From contig NZ_LT906479.1 of NCBI RefSeq assembly GCF_900187015.1, positions 4,216,001 through 4,280,000 of the forward strand: a stretch of 64,000 bases of DNA. Reading direction: 5' to 3'. The DNA is from Serratia ficaria (GTDB lineage Bacteria; Pseudomonadota; Gammaproteobacteria; Enterobacterales; Enterobacteriaceae). Below, one piece after another: positions 44,142 to 53,955 of the stretch. The notes below the pieces were generated by a model that did not search any database, was not told the DNA's origin, and was given only the letters and a program-made list of their open reading frames with translations. Positions within the stretch are counted from its first letter, which is position 1. The number at the start of each line of letters is the position of its first letter. A program made the translations under genes and the position numbers.

Positions 44142-45869
44142 TCAGCGCGGCCAAAGATGCTGGATCAGCAATTGCACGTTGCGGTTGCCGCGGAACTCGT
44201 TGACGTCGAGCTTGTAGGCCAGCTCCACCTCGCGCACGCTGCTGTCCGGCCACAGCGCGGTGTCCACGTTGAAGGCGATGCCGTCGAGCAGCGGGCCGCC
44301 GCCGAGCGGCTCCACCATCAGCTTCAGGTGCTTCTCGCCCACCAGCCGCTGCTGCAGGATGCGGAACCTGCCGTCGAAGGTCGGCTCCGGGAACGCCTGG
44401 CCCCAGGGGCCGCCCTCGCGCAGCAGCTCCGCCGTGGTCAACGACAGCTCCTGCATCGCCAGCTCGCCGTCGGACCAAATTACCCCTTCCAGCATCGCCG
44501 GATCGAGCCACTCGCCCACCAGCTCGCCGAAGCGCTGGCGAAACTCGTCGAATTTGGCCTCTTCCAGCGATAGCCCGGCCGCCATCGCATGGCCGCCGAA
44601 TTTCATCATCAGGCCGGGATTCAGCGTATCCAGCCGCTCCAGCGCGTCGCGCATGTGCAGGCCGGCCACCGAACGGCCGGAGCCCTTCAAAATGCCGTCC
44701 CCCGCCGGAGCGAAGGCGATCACCGGGCGGTGAAAACGTTCTTTGATGCGCGAAGCCAGAATGCCCACCACGCCCTGATGCCATTCCGGATGGTACATCG
44801 CCAGGCCGTAAGGCAGTTCGGTGCTGGTGCGCTCCAGCTGGTCGCACAGCTGCAGCGCTTCCACCTGCATGCCCTGCTCAATCTCGCGCCGCGTTTGATT
44901 CAACGCGTCAAGATCGTTGGCCAGCATGCGCGCCTGCGCGATGTCGTCGCTCAGCAGCAGCGCCACCCCCACCGACATGTCGTCCAGCCGTCCGGCGGCG
45001 TTGAGCCGCGGGCCGAGCGCAAAGCCGAGATCGTTGGCCGCCAGCTGGCGCGCGTCGCGGTTGGCGACCTCCAGCAGCGCGCGGATGCCCGGCCGGCATT
45101 TGCCGGCGCGGATGCGGTTTAGCCCCTGATACACCAGAATGCGGTTGTTGGCGTCCAGCGGCACCACGTCGGCAACCGTACCCAGCGCCACCAGATCCAG
45201 CAGTTCAGCCAGATTGGGCATCGCCAGGGCGCGCTGCTCGAACCAACCGCCGTCGCGCAGCCGGGCGCGCAGCGCCAGCATCAGATAAAAGGCGACGCCC
45301 ACCCCGGCCAGCGATTTGGACGGGAACTCACAGCCGCGCAGGTTGGGGTTCACGATCGCCTCGGCCGCCGGCAGGGTGTCGCCCGGCAGGTGGTGATCGG
45401 TCACCAGCACCTGCATGCCCTTGGCGTGCGCCACGTCGACCCCGGCGTGCGAAGAGATGCCGTTATCGACGGTCAGGATCAGTTGCGCGCCGCGCGCCGC
45501 CGCCTGTTCCACCACTTCGGGGCTCAGGCCGTAGCCGTCTTCGAAGCGGTTCGGCACCAGATAATCGACGTCGCCGCCGCCCATGCTGCGCAGCGCCAGC
45601 ACCGTCAGCGCGGTGCTGGTGGCGCCGTCGGCGTCGAAGTCGCCCACCACCATGATGCGCCGCCGGTCGGCCAGCGCCTGCTGCAGAATGCCGACGGCGT
45701 CGTCGATGCCGTCCAGCTGCTGCCAGGGCAGCATGCCCTTGACGCTGCGCTCCAGTTCCTGTTCGCCCTGCACGCCGCGCAGCGCGTATAAACGGCGCAG
45801 CAGCGGAGGCAGGCTGGCTGGCAGGTGGCTTTCGTCCGCCGCCGGTCGGCGGCGTAGTTGCGTTTTCAT
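44142..45869 (-). CDS. recJ: single-stranded-DNA-specific exonuclease RecJ
   Basis: 575 aa, very close to E. coli RecJ. DHH phosphoesterase motifs: VVGDFDADGAT, LTVDNGISSHAG, VTDHHLPGD; DHHA1 domain with FGGHAMAAGLSL. It degrades ssDNA 5'→3' in RecF recombination, base-excision and mismatch repair. ATG 45869 (MKTQLRRR) is chosen over GTG 45875. It starts 12 nt after the dsbC stop. Confidence 0.97.
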   Translation of the reverse strand: MKTQLRRRPAADESHLPASLPPLLRRLYALRGVQGEQELERSVKGMLPWQQLDGIDDAVGILQQALADRRRIMVVGDFDADGATSTALTVLALRSMGGGDVDYLVPNRFEDGYGLSPEVVEQAAARGAQLILTVDNGISSHAGVDVAHAKGMQVLVTDHHLPGDTLPAAEAIVNPNLRGCEFPSKSLAGVGVAFYLMLALRARLRDGGWFEQRALAMPNLAELLDLVALGTVADVVPLDANNRILVYQGLNRIRAGKCRPGIRALLEVANRDARQLAANDLGFALGPRLNAAGRLDDMSVGVALLLSDDIAQARMLANDLDALNQTRREIEQGMQVEALQLCDQLERTSTELPYGLAMYHPEWHQGVVGILASRIKERFHRPVIAFAPAGDGILKGSGRSVAGLHMRDALERLDTLNPGLMMKFGGHAMAAGLSLEEAKFDEFRQRFGELVGEWLDPAMLEGVIWSDGELAMQELSLTTAELLREGGPWGQAFPEPTFDGRFRILQQRLVGEKHLKLMVEPLGGGPLLDGIAFNVDTALWPDSSVREVELAYKLDVNEFRGNRNVQLLIQHLWPR

Positions 45870-45881
45870 GCTCACCGGCGA

Positions 45882-46598
45882 TTAACCACCGGCTTTGGTG
45901 GCGGCCTGATGCGCATCCAGCATGGCGGCCAGCTCTTTCGGCCCCTGATAGCCGGGGATCATCATGCCGTTCTCCAGAATGATCGCCGGAGTGCCCTGAA
46001 TGCCGAACTGCACGCCCAGCGCGTAGTGTTTGCCGATGTCGGTTTTGCAGGTCGCCGGAGACACCGCGTCGCCCTTCATGGCGGCGTCAAACGCCTTGGC
46101 CTTGTCGGCGGTGCACCAGATCGACTGCATGTCTTTCTCGGCCTGAGACTCCAGCCCCTGGCGCGGGAACGCCAGATAACGCACGGTAATGCCCAGATCG
46201 TTATACTCTTTCATCTGCTGATGCAGCTTGTGGCAATAGCCGCAGGTAATGTCGGTAAACACGGTGATCACGTGTTTTTCCTTCGGCGCCTTGTAGACGA
46301 TCATCTGATCTTTCAGCGCATCCAGCTTGGTGCCCAGCAGCTGATTGGTCACGTTCACCGGCTCTTTGCCGCTGACGTCGTACAGCGGGCCCTGCAGAAT
46401 ATGTTTGCCGTCTTCGGATACGTACAGCACGCCGCTGTCGGTCAGCACGGTTTTCAGGCCGCTGACCGGTGAAGGCTGCACGTCCGCCTGCTGAATGCCC
46501 AGGCTGCCGAGGGCTTTTTTGATGGCCGCGTCATCGGCGTGTGCCGCGCCGGATACCGAAGCCACCAGCAGGGAGAGCAGCATTAAACCTTTTTTCAT
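45882..46598 (-). CDS. dsbC: periplasmic disulfide isomerase DsbC
   Basis: 238 aa. Signal peptide ending GAAHA; N-terminal dimerisation domain; thioredoxin domain with active site C119-G-Y-C122 (DITCGYCHKLH) and a second conserved Cys pair (WCTADK … ATCKTD). It reshuffles wrong disulfides in the periplasm and is kept reduced by DsbD. It lies between xerD and recJ as in E. coli. Confidence 0.97.
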   Translation of the reverse strand: MKKGLMLLSLLVASVSGAAHADDAAIKKALGSLGIQQADVQPSPVSGLKTVLTDSGVLYVSEDGKHILQGPLYDVSGKEPVNVTNQLLGTKLDALKDQMIVYKAPKEKHVITVFTDITCGYCHKLHQQMKEYNDLGITVRYLAFPRQGLESQAEKDMQSIWCTADKAKAFDAAMKGDAVSPATCKTDIGKHYALGVQFGIQGTPAIILENGMMIPGYQGPKELAAMLDAHQAATKAGG

Positions 46599-46626
46599 TG
46601 TTCCAATCCTTTCGAACCCGGCGCGT

Positions 46627-47526
46627 CTAGGCGCGCGGGTGATGCTGTTGATGTAGCTGTTTCAGTCGTTCGGTCGCTACATGAGTATAAATTTGCGTAG
46701 TGGAGAGATCGCTGTGCCCCAATAACATCTGTACGACACGGAGATCGGCCCCATGGTTCAGCAAATGGGTGGCGAACGCGTGGCGCAACACGTGCGGCGA
46801 CAAACGTTCGCTGTCGATGCCGGCAAGGATCGCATAGTGTTTGATGCGATGCCAGAACGTCTGTCGGGTCATTTGCTGGCAGCGGTTGCTGGGGAACAGC
46901 ACGTCCAGCGTCTGCCCGTTGACCAGCCAGGGGCGGCCGTGTTCCAGATAGTTTTCGATCCAGTACACCGCCTCTTCGCCCAGCGGCACCAGCCGCTCCT
47001 TGTTGCCCTTGCCGATCACCCGCACCACGCCCTGCCGCAGGCTGACGTCGCTGAGGGTCAGCCCGACCAGTTCGGAAACCCGCAGGCCGGTGGCGTAGAG
47101 CACTTCGAGCATCGCCTTGTCGCGCAGCTCCAGCGGCTGATCGACGCAGGGAGCCTGCAGCAGGGCGTCGACCTGCGCTTCGCTCAGATCCTTCGGCAAC
47201 CGCTGCGGCAGCTTCGGCGAAGCCAGCAGCGCGGTCGGGTCGTCTTCGCGCAGCTTCTCGCGGTACAGATACTGGAACAGGCGGCGCATGGCGCTCAGCA
47301 GGCGCGCGGAGCTGGTGGCCTTGTAGCCGCCGTCCACCCGTTCGGCGAGGAACGCCTGCAGATCCAGCGCTTCCGCCTGCAGCAGCGGGGTCTGGTGATG
47401 GTTAAGCCAGGCGACCAGCGCCTGCAAATCCAGCCGATAGGAGGCCAGCGTATTTTCCGCCAGATTGCGCTCGAGCCACAGCGCATCCAGGAATTGTTCA
47501 ATCAGCGTATGGTCTTGCTGTTGCAC
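46627..47526 (-). CDS. xerD: site-specific tyrosine recombinase XerD
   Basis: 299 aa. Catalytic residues: Arg149 (GLRVSEL), Lys173, His245 and Arg248 (SPHVLRHAFATHLL), His271 (LLGHSDLSTTQ), Tyr280 (IYTHV). The GTG at 47526 is chosen because AGAGG lies five nt upstream and the length matches E. coli (298 aa); the longer ATG at 47562 adds 12 residues not found in the family. With XerC it resolves chromosome dimers at dif. Confidence 0.95.
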   Translation of the reverse strand: MQQQDHTLIEQFLDALWLERNLAENTLASYRLDLQALVAWLNHHQTPLLQAEALDLQAFLAERVDGGYKATSSARLLSAMRRLFQYLYREKLREDDPTALLASPKLPQRLPKDLSEAQVDALLQAPCVDQPLELRDKAMLEVLYATGLRVSELVGLTLSDVSLRQGVVRVIGKGNKERLVPLGEEAVYWIENYLEHGRPWLVNGQTLDVLFPSNRCQQMTRQTFWHRIKHYAILAGIDSERLSPHVLRHAFATHLLNHGADLRVVQMLLGHSDLSTTQIYTHVATERLKQLHQQHHPRA

Positions 47527-47632
47527 GCGGTCCTCTCTTTGTTGCGTTTCCACCCGCGCCATTATGCCTTAAGCCGGCGCAAATCTGGTACACTCGCGGT
47601 AATTCTATGAACGGCAACATAACGGTTTAAAC

Positions 47633-48151
47633 ATGAAGATTGGTCTGTTTTACGGCTCCAGCACCTGCTACACCGAGATGGCGGCAGAAAAAATCCGTGA
47701 GATTCTGGGTGAAGACCTGGTCGACCTGCACAACCTGAAAGACGTCTCCCCCCAGTTGATGGAAGACTATTCCATCCTGATCCTCGGTATCCCGACCTGG
47801 GATTTCGGCGAGCTGCAGGAAGACTGGGAGGCGATTTGGCCGCAGCTGGCGGCGCTGGATCTGAAAGGCAAGATCGTCGCCATGTACGGCATGGGCGATC
47901 AACTGGGCTACGGGGAATGGTTCCTGGATGCGCTGGGCATGCTGCACGATCAGATCGCGCCGCTGGGCGTACAGTTTATCGGCTTCTGGCCAATCGACGG
48001 CTTTGAGTTCACCAGCCCCAAACCGCTGAGCGCCGACGGCAAACACTTTGTCGGCCTGGCGCTCGACGAGGTCAATCAGTACGACATGAGCGAAGACCGC
48101 CTGCAGCAATGGTGCGAACAGATCCTGCTGGAGATGGAGCCGCTGCTGTAG
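47633..48151 (+). CDS. fldB: flavodoxin FldB
   Basis: 172 aa. FMN phosphate loop [19 protein letters not shown], the [11 protein letters not shown] loop and [17 protein letters not shown] match long-chain flavodoxin FldB. It is a low-potential electron carrier, member of the SoxRS regulon in E. coli. Divergent from xerD as in E. coli. Confidence 0.95.
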   Translation: MKIGLFYGSSTCYTEMAAEKIREILGEDLVDLHNLKDVSPQLMEDYSILILGIPTWDFGELQEDWEAIWPQLAALDLKGKIVAMYGMGDQLGYGEWFLDALGMLHDQIAPLGVQFIGFWPIDGFEFTSPKPLSADGKHFVGLALDEVNQYDMSEDRLQQWCEQILLEMEPLL

Positions 48152-48188
48152 CGGCCCCGGGCGCGTTCGGCGCGCCCGAACCCCCGGC

Positions 48189-49550
48189 TTACTTCCACAG
48201 CCGGAAACGCTGTTCGCCGCCGCCGGTCGCCGCGTCCCCCGCCAGGCGCGCCGGATCGGCCACCCGATACCAGTCCAGCTTGCGCGTCAACAGCATGATC
48301 CCCGCCAGAATAGCGAACAACAGCCCGGCCCCCAGCGCCAGCGCGTTATCTTCCGACTGCAGCAGCAGATACAGCACGCCATACAACAGCAACAGGCTGG
48401 CGGCGAACAGCGCGCCGCGCAGCTTGCCGCGCAACACCGCGCTCAGATAGAAGGCGATCAGTCCGCTGCAGGCGATGCCGGCCAACAGATAGGCGACGGC
48501 AAAGCCGAGATGCTCGGAAAAAGCCAGCAAGATCAGGTAAAACAGCACCAGCGCCGCACCGACCAGCAGATACTGGATCGGGTGCACCCGCAGGCCGGTC
48601 AGGGTTTCGAACAGGAAGAACGCCATAAACGTCAGGCCGATGAACAGCACCGCGTACTTCACCGCGCGCTCGGTCAGTTGGTAATGATCGACCGGTTCGA
48701 TCAGGCTGGCGCTGAACGCCGGCAGTTTGTCCTCATCGAGGATGCCATCGTCGTAATGGAAAGCGCTGTTGATATTGTTGGCGAACCAGGTGCTGCGCCA
48801 GCGGGCGCTGAAGCCCCGCTCCGTGATCTTGCGCTCATCCGGCAGGAAATTGCCGAGGAAGTTCGGGTGCGGCCAGTTGCTCTGCAGCCGCAGCTCGCTG
48901 CTGCGGCCCAGCGGCACCAGCGACAGGCTGCTGGTGCCCGCCAGCGTCAGGGTGAAGTCGGCGCTCAGCCCCTCTTTTTGCAGCATCGCCAGCGTCAAGG
49001 GCGCATGAATGCCCTGCGGCAAGCCGTTGACGCCGGTACCGGGCTCAAACGCCACCGGCTGCGGCCCGCCCAGCGGGGAAATGCTCTTGATGCCGCGCGA
49101 ATCGCTCAGCGCCACCAGCAGGAACGGCCGGCCGACGGTGACGTTGCTGCGCTGCAGGTCCGCCAGATCGGGCTGACCGAACTGCACCTTGAAGTTCAGC
49201 GGCCCCTGATAAACCTGAGTCTGATAGATGCCCAGCCTGCGCGCCTCTACGTTCGGCGTGCCGACGACCTGCAGGGTTTCCGGCAGCAAATAGCGATGAT
49301 GCCGCACCCGCTGCACCACCTTTTGCCCTTGGTCGTCCTGTTTCTCTTCCCGTTCGGTATAGGGGATGACGATCAGCGGGCCGAGAATGCGCTGCGCCCG
49401 GCTGGTGCTTTCGCTCACCTGGCCGACCACGCTTTGGCGATAGCCGCTGCGTTCTTCAATCACGTTCATCAACTGGCTGATGGGGATAATCATCAGGATC
49501 ATCAGGCCCAGCAGGGTGGCTATTTTCCAAAACAATACCGATTTCATCAT
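48189..49550 (-). CDS. creD: inner-membrane protein CreD
   Basis: 453 aa (E. coli 450). N-terminal TM (ALLGLMILMIIPI-like segment), large periplasmic domain (~45–300) with RVRHHRYLLPETL and FSARWRSTWFANNINSAF, then several C-terminal TM helices. Its role is poorly known (envelope integrity; overproduced when CreBC is active). A perfect CreB tag lies upstream at 49614–49629, so it is a CreBC target. Confidence 0.93.
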   Translation of the reverse strand: MMKSVLFWKIATLLGLMILMIIPISQLMNVIEERSGYRQSVVGQVSESTSRAQRILGPLIVIPYTEREEKQDDQGQKVVQRVRHHRYLLPETLQVVGTPNVEARRLGIYQTQVYQGPLNFKVQFGQPDLADLQRSNVTVGRPFLLVALSDSRGIKSISPLGGPQPVAFEPGTGVNGLPQGIHAPLTLAMLQKEGLSADFTLTLAGTSSLSLVPLGRSSELRLQSNWPHPNFLGNFLPDERKITERGFSARWRSTWFANNINSAFHYDDGILDEDKLPAFSASLIEPVDHYQLTERAVKYAVLFIGLTFMAFFLFETLTGLRVHPIQYLLVGAALVLFYLILLAFSEHLGFAVAYLLAGIACSGLIAFYLSAVLRGKLRGALFAASLLLLYGVLYLLLQSEDNALALGAGLLFAILAGIMLLTRKLDWYRVADPARLAGDAATGGGEQRFRLWK

Positions 49551-49613
49551 GTGCGCTCCTTGTAGGTAATAGCGCCACGATAAAACCCGCCGGTGAAATC
49601 AGGATGTGGTTGT

Positions 49614-49629
49614 GTGAAGGGACGGTGAA
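49614..49629 (-). promoter_or_regulatory. CreB-binding tag (cre tag) upstream of creD
   Basis: On the minus strand TTCAC-CGTCCC-TTCAC, an exact match to the known TTCAC-N6-TTCAC direct repeat. It lies between creC and creD, 64 bp before the creD start. A third TTCAC is present at 49597–49593. It implies CreB-activated creD transcription separate from creBC. Confidence 0.85.
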
Positions 49630-49630
49630 G

Positions 49631-51049
49631 TCACAGCGATAAAGTGAAGATGGCCTCTACGCCGTGCGGCCGGCGATTATGCAGGCTGATGCCGCCGCGA
49701 TGCAGGCGCGCCACTTCCTGCACGAAATTCAGCCCCAGACCGCTGCTTTTCGGCCGATCGGCGCGCGCCAGCGAATAGAAGCGTTCGAACACCTTACCGA
49801 TCGCGTAGTCAGGAATGCCGCTGCCGTCGTCGCAAACCATGATTCGATAGCGCTGCTCCCGCCGTTCGCCGCGCACGCGGATCGTACCGCCCGGCGGCGT
49901 GAAGTCGAGCGCGTTATCCAGCAGGTTGGTCAGCGCCTGGCTGAGCAGCAGCGCATCGCCGTTCAGCGTCGCCTCGGCCAGCGCCTCTACCTGCAACCGC
50001 ACCTGGCGCTGCGCCGCCTGCGCTTCCTTGCCGGCCGCCGCCTGGCGCACCAGCGCCGCGATCGCCACCGGCGCCAGATCCAGCTCCGGCCGGCTCTCCA
50101 GCCGCGCCTGCACCAGCAGTTTGTCCACCAGTTGCTGAATGCGCGCGCTCTGCTGTTCGATATTGGTCAGAAAACGCCGGGCGGTCGCCGGCGGCGGCAG
50201 CTCCTGCAGCAGTTCCGCCGCGCCGCGTATCGCCGCCAGCGGGCTTTTCAGTTCGTGGGTCAGGGTATGCACGTATTGTTCGATGTAGGCTTTGCCCTCC
50301 AGCTTCAGCCGCATGCTTTCCAGCGCCTGCGCCAGCTGCGCCAGCTCGCGGCCGCCCATGTTGGGCAGCGGCGCGTCTTCGCCCTGCGCCACGCCGTCGG
50401 CGTAGCGCACCAGCCGGCCAATCGAACGGTTGATCCACCAGACGAAGGCCAGGCCTATCAGCAAGGCAATCCCCAACAGCAGCGCACCGGCCCACAGAAT
50501 GCGCCGTTCGCTGCGCTTGATCACCGGCGCCATGGTGCTGTTGGGCTTGCCGACGCTGAGCACGCCGATGATTTTACCCTGTTCGATCACCGGCGCGGCC
50601 ACGTACATCACCGAGCTGTTCTCGTCCTGCGGATCGCTGCGCGTGCTGCGGGCGCCGTACTGGCCGCGCAGCGTCAGGTGAACGTCGTTCCAGCGCGAGT
50701 AGTCCTGCCCCTGCGCCCGGCCGGCGGAATCGAAAATCACCCTGCCGCGCGCATCGGTGAGATACGCGTGATATTCGCTGCGATCCTTGCGAATGCCGGC
50801 GATATTGGCGCCGATCGGCCGCTGGTTCAATTGGGAGAAAGCCTGCGCCAGCTGGCCGTGCGACGCATCGCCCCGCCGCATGTCCTGCCGCGCGATCTGC
50901 GCCAGCAGGTTGGCGGTGTCGACCAAGGTGCCTTCGGTGGCGCGGCGCACGCCGGGCTTCACCTCCTGCACAAAGATGCTCAGTACGAAATAGCCCGCCA
51001 CCGCCACGATCAGGAAGTATCCCAGCAGCAGCCGCAGGCCAATTTTCAT
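49631..51049 (-). CDS. creC: sensor histidine kinase CreC
   Basis: 472 aa (E. coli 474). TM1 near the N-terminus, periplasmic sensor (~35–180), TM2 (WAGALLLGIALLIGLAFVWW), HAMP linker, His265 in THELKSPLAAIRG, and ATP lid motifs NLLDNALDF, DDGSGIPDYA and GLGLNFVQ. It senses carbon/metabolic state and phosphorylates CreB. Overlaps creB by 4 nt. Confidence 0.95.
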   Translation of the reverse strand: MKIGLRLLLGYFLIVAVAGYFVLSIFVQEVKPGVRRATEGTLVDTANLLAQIARQDMRRGDASHGQLAQAFSQLNQRPIGANIAGIRKDRSEYHAYLTDARGRVIFDSAGRAQGQDYSRWNDVHLTLRGQYGARSTRSDPQDENSSVMYVAAPVIEQGKIIGVLSVGKPNSTMAPVIKRSERRILWAGALLLGIALLIGLAFVWWINRSIGRLVRYADGVAQGEDAPLPNMGGRELAQLAQALESMRLKLEGKAYIEQYVHTLTHELKSPLAAIRGAAELLQELPPPATARRFLTNIEQQSARIQQLVDKLLVQARLESRPELDLAPVAIAALVRQAAAGKEAQAAQRQVRLQVEALAEATLNGDALLLSQALTNLLDNALDFTPPGGTIRVRGERREQRYRIMVCDDGSGIPDYAIGKVFERFYSLARADRPKSSGLGLNFVQEVARLHRGGISLHNRRPHGVEAIFTLSL

Positions 51050-51741
51050 GGCTGGCGGCTCACGCTGTAGCCCAGTCCGCGATGGGTATGAATCGGCGGT
51101 TCGCCGGGATCCACCGCGCGCAGCTTGGCGCGCAGCGTTTTGATGTGGGTATCGACGGTGCGATCCAGGCTCTCTTCCGCCTGCGCCCAGACGCAGTCCA
51201 TCAACTGCTGGCGCGAGAACACCCGCCCGGGCGCCAGCAGCAAGGTTTTCAGCAGTAAAAATTCGTAGCGGGTCAGCGACAGCGGCCGCTGATGGTAACT
51301 GATGGTCGCCGCCTGTTCGTCGAGCATGAAGGGGCCGAAATGATACGGCGCGGCCTGCTGCAGGCGCTGCTGCTTGTGCAGACGGCGCAGAATGGTGCGC
51401 ACCCGGGCGCTGACTTCGCGCGGGGAAAAGGGTTTGGCGACGTAGTCGTCGGCGCCGATCTCCAGCCCGATCAGCCGGTCTACCTCATCGCTGCGGGCGG
51501 TCAGGAACAGCACCGGCAACTCCGCCGCTTGAGCCAGCAGGCGGCGGCACAGTTCGAATCCGTTGATGTCCGGCAAGCCGACGTCGAGGATCGCCAGCGC
51601 CGGTGCCCCCTGCGCCAACGCCTGCAGCGCCGGTTCTCCGCGTTCGAACCAGCGCACCTGAAAGCCTTCGCTCTCCAGGGTGTAAATCAGCGTATCGGCG
51701 ATACTGGGCTCATCTTCCACCAGCCAGAGCAGGGGTTTCAT
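51046..51741 (-). CDS. creB: response regulator CreB (OmpR/PhoB family)
   Basis: 231 aa. Receiver with acidic pocket ED (VEDEPSIA), phospho-Asp53 (LAILDVGLPDING), Thr and Lys switch residues (FLTAR, VAKPF); C-terminal winged helix ending HTHRGLGYSVSR. Its start overlaps the cptA stop by 1 nt (TGATG), so creBC is transcribed with sdhE–cptA here. No creA precedes it, unlike E. coli creABCD. Confidence 0.95.
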   Translation of the reverse strand: MKPLLWLVEDEPSIADTLIYTLESEGFQVRWFERGEPALQALAQGAPALAILDVGLPDINGFELCRRLLAQAAELPVLFLTARSDEVDRLIGLEIGADDYVAKPFSPREVSARVRTILRRLHKQQRLQQAAPYHFGPFMLDEQAATISYHQRPLSLTRYEFLLLKTLLLAPGRVFSRQQLMDCVWAQAEESLDRTVDTHIKTLRAKLRAVDPGEPPIHTHRGLGYSVSRQP

Positions 51742-52163
51742 CAGGCGTCCTCGTCATCGTCGGCCGGCGGATACAGCAACAGCTGGCGCAGATGCCGCCA
51801 CTCTTCCTTACCCATGCTGTCCGAGGCCAGCCACAGCCGGCGGCGCTTTTTGCCCGCCAGCGGCTGCAGCGTCAGCAGCATGCCGTAGCCGAGCATCCAG
51901 GGCTTTTTCGCCAACCGCCATTCGCGGCCGTGCCAGCTGAAACGCCGGTCCGCCAGCAGGCGCAGTTCTCCCTGCGCCGCGGCGATGCGCTTCTGGCTGC
52001 GGATGCATTGAAACACCACCAGCGTCAACAGCACCAGCCAGATCGGCCCGTAGCCTTCCGGCCATGGCGAAATCAGGATCAGCAGTATCAGAATGCCGTG
52101 CGTCAGCAGCGAAAATAACTGGGTGCGCCAGGAAATGCGGACGTCACATCGCCACTGGGCCAC
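51741..52163 (-). CDS. cptA: CptA (YgfX) inner-membrane protein
   Basis: 140 aa. Two adjacent TM helices (~15–55: [20 protein letters not shown] … [14 protein letters not shown]) followed by a cytoplasmic domain ([23 protein letters not shown]). Matches YgfX, partner gene of sdhE, which it overlaps by 20 nt. Proposed roles include a toxin-like action on MreB/FtsZ and, in Serratia, modulation of secondary metabolism. Confidence 0.9.
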   Translation of the reverse strand: MAQWRCDVRISWRTQLFSLLTHGILILLILISPWPEGYGPIWLVLLTLVVFQCIRSQKRIAAAQGELRLLADRRFSWHGREWRLAKKPWMLGYGMLLTLQPLAGKKRRRLWLASDSMGKEEWRHLRQLLLYPPADDDEDA

Positions 52164-52410
52164 GGTCTTTATTTCGCGTTTGGATCAGGGTCACCATTCT
52201 CTGCAGCTCGCTGTCCTGCGGCGCGCCATGATTCATCAGCCAGTTGAACAGATCGGGATCGTCACACTCCAGCAGGCGGATAAACAGCGCCTTGTCGGTA
52301 TCATTCAGCTGGTCGTACTCGTATTCGAAGAACGGCATGATGGAGATGTCCAACTCGCGCATGCCGCGGCGGCAGGCCCAGTGAATACGTGCTTTGTTAT
52401 TAATATCCAT
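52144..52410 (-). CDS. sdhE: FAD assembly factor SdhE (CptB/YgfY)
   Basis: 88 aa. The RGxxE motif is Arg15-Gly16-Met-Arg-Glu19 (CRRGMRELD), followed by [22 protein letters not shown]. It promotes covalent attachment of FAD to succinate dehydrogenase and fumarate reductase. Divergent from ygfZ, as in E. coli. Confidence 0.96.
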   Translation of the reverse strand: MDINNKARIHWACRRGMRELDISIMPFFEYEYDQLNDTDKALFIRLLECDDPDLFNWLMNHGAPQDSELQRMVTLIQTRNKDRGPVAM

Positions 52411-52733
52411 GTTGTTATGACTAACCTCTTTTCAGCGCGGCCTCGCCAGCGCAGGGTTCAAAGGACACACTGTATGGCAACGCCGTCGCGATATAATTCC
52501 ATCGGCCAGGGATCTGTCTGCAAGGGGTCGCCCTTGGCCGCAAGCCTATAGAGTAACAATTTGACATACTCGCCGGGAAGGACGTTCTGTGCGTAAACGC
52601 AATAAAGCGTGAAATGTCAAAAAAAGCGCTGCCGGGCGCCGCGGCGCGAATAACAGTTTGCAAAGCCCGCCGCCTCTTTTACCATGGGCTTAACACACCC
52701 TCAGGTAAGCTAAACGTTAAGCAGGATCTTACT
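52411..52733. other. divergent promoter region of sdhE–cptA–creBC and ygfZ
   Basis: 323 bp without a gene. TATAAT at 52493–52498 and TTGACA near 52561 occur on the plus strand but neither has a good partner hexamer. The ygfZ ribosome binding site (CAGGAT) is at its right end. Confidence 0.45.
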
Positions 52734-53726
52734 ATGGCGTATAACATTCCATTCCCACCCCGTCAGCCTTCCGCCTCCACCCATCTGCCCCTGACCCTGA
52801 TCTCGCTGGAAGACTGGGCGCTGGTGACGCTGAATGGGCCAGATACGGTTAAATACCTTCAGGGCCAGGTGACGGCGGATATCGACGCGCTGGCGGCGGA
52901 CCAGCACGTGCTGTGCGGCCACTGCGACGCCAAGGGCAAAATGTGGAGCAACCTGCGCCTGTTCCACCGCGGCGAGGGCTTCGCCTATCTGGAGCGCCGC
53001 AGCGTGCTGGACAGCCAGCTGGCGGAAATCAAGAAATACGCGGTGTTTTCCAAAATCACCATCGCCGCCGACAACGACGCGGTACTGCTCGGCGTGGCCG
53101 GTTTCCAGGCGCGCGCGGCGCTGGCGGGCCTGTTCAACGCCCTGCCGGATGCCGATCATCAGGTAGTGCAGGACGGCGACACCACCCTGCTGCACTTCTC
53201 CCTGCCGGCGGAGCGTTTCCTGCTGGCGACCACCGCCGCCGTTGCCGAACGGCTGGTGGCCAAACTGCATGAACAGGCCGAGCTGAACGACAGCGGCCAA
53301 TGGTTGGCGCTGGATATCGAAGCCGGTTACCCGATTATCGACAGCACCAACAGCGCGCAGCTGATACCGCAGGCCACCAACCTGCAGGCGCTGCAGGGCA
53401 TCAGCTTCAGCAAGGGTTGCTATACCGGTCAGGAAATGGTGGCGCGCGCCAAGTTCCGCGGCGCCAACAAACGCGCGCTGTACTGGCTGGAAGGCAAGGC
53501 CGGGCGCACGCCGCAGCCGGCGGAAGATCTGGAACTGCAGCTGGGTGAGAATTGGCGCCGCACCGGCACCGTGCTGGCCGCCAGCCAACTGGCCGACGGC
53601 ACGCTGTGGGTACAGGTGGTGATGAACAACGATCTGGCAGCCGACAGCAAGCTGCGGGTGCGCGATGACGCCGCCAGCCAGCTGGCGATCAAGCCGCTGC
53701 CCTATTCGCTGGCCGAAGAAAAATAA
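52734..53726 (+). CDS. ygfZ: folate-binding Fe-S repair protein YgfZ
   Basis: 330 aa. GcvT-like fold; the diagnostic motif K-G-C229-Y-T-G-Q-E is present ([20 protein letters not shown]). It supports Fe–S cluster maturation or repair of enzymes such as MiaB in a folate-dependent way. ATG 52734 ([10 protein letters not shown]) is chosen; the open frame extends to 52614 through the promoter. Confidence 0.95.
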   Translation: MAYNIPFPPRQPSASTHLPLTLISLEDWALVTLNGPDTVKYLQGQVTADIDALAADQHVLCGHCDAKGKMWSNLRLFHRGEGFAYLERRSVLDSQLAEIKKYAVFSKITIAADNDAVLLGVAGFQARAALAGLFNALPDADHQVVQDGDTTLLHFSLPAERFLLATTAAVAERLVAKLHEQAELNDSGQWLALDIEAGYPIIDSTNSAQLIPQATNLQALQGISFSKGCYTGQEMVARAKFRGANKRALYWLEGKAGRTPQPAEDLELQLGENWRRTGTVLAASQLADGTLWVQVVMNNDLAADSKLRVRDDAASQLAIKPLPYSLAEEK

Positions 53727-53762
53727 TCCCCCCGGCAGCAGGCGCCCGCCCGCTGCCGCTTT

Positions 53763-53873
53763 TTACTCGTCCAATTCTCCGTCGCGCTGCACCAGATAGA
53801 TCAGCACCAGAATAATGGTGACAAAGAAGCGAAACGCGCTGGGCACGCCGTTCCATTGCGGCGACATCCACAT
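53763..53873 (-). CDS. possible 36-aa small membrane protein or 5'-truncated gene
   Basis: From ATG 53873, preceded by GGGGAG at 9-nt spacing, the frame gives 36 aa: MWMSPQWNGVPSAFR, then a hydrophobic helix FFVTIILVLIYLVQ and an acidic end RDGELDE. The same frame stays open further upstream into the end of trhA with protein-like sequence (GFINTWQVGFTSIGG) but no ATG, GTG or TTG. Either a small membrane protein starts at 53873 or this is the remnant of a longer gene. No family recognised. Confidence 0.4.
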   Translation of the reverse strand: MWMSPQWNGVPSAFRFFVTIILVLIYLVQRDGELDE

Positions 53874-53955
53874 GCCGAGCCACTCCCCGCCGATCGACGT
53901 AAACCCGACCTGCCAGGTATTGATGAATCCTGTATAAGATGGGATTGCGGCGGGA

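Noticed and set aside
48159..48177. Hairpin GGGCGCG-TTCGG-CGCGCCC after fldB
   Set aside because: Stem is convincing but no U-tract follows on either strand, so termination is unsupported.
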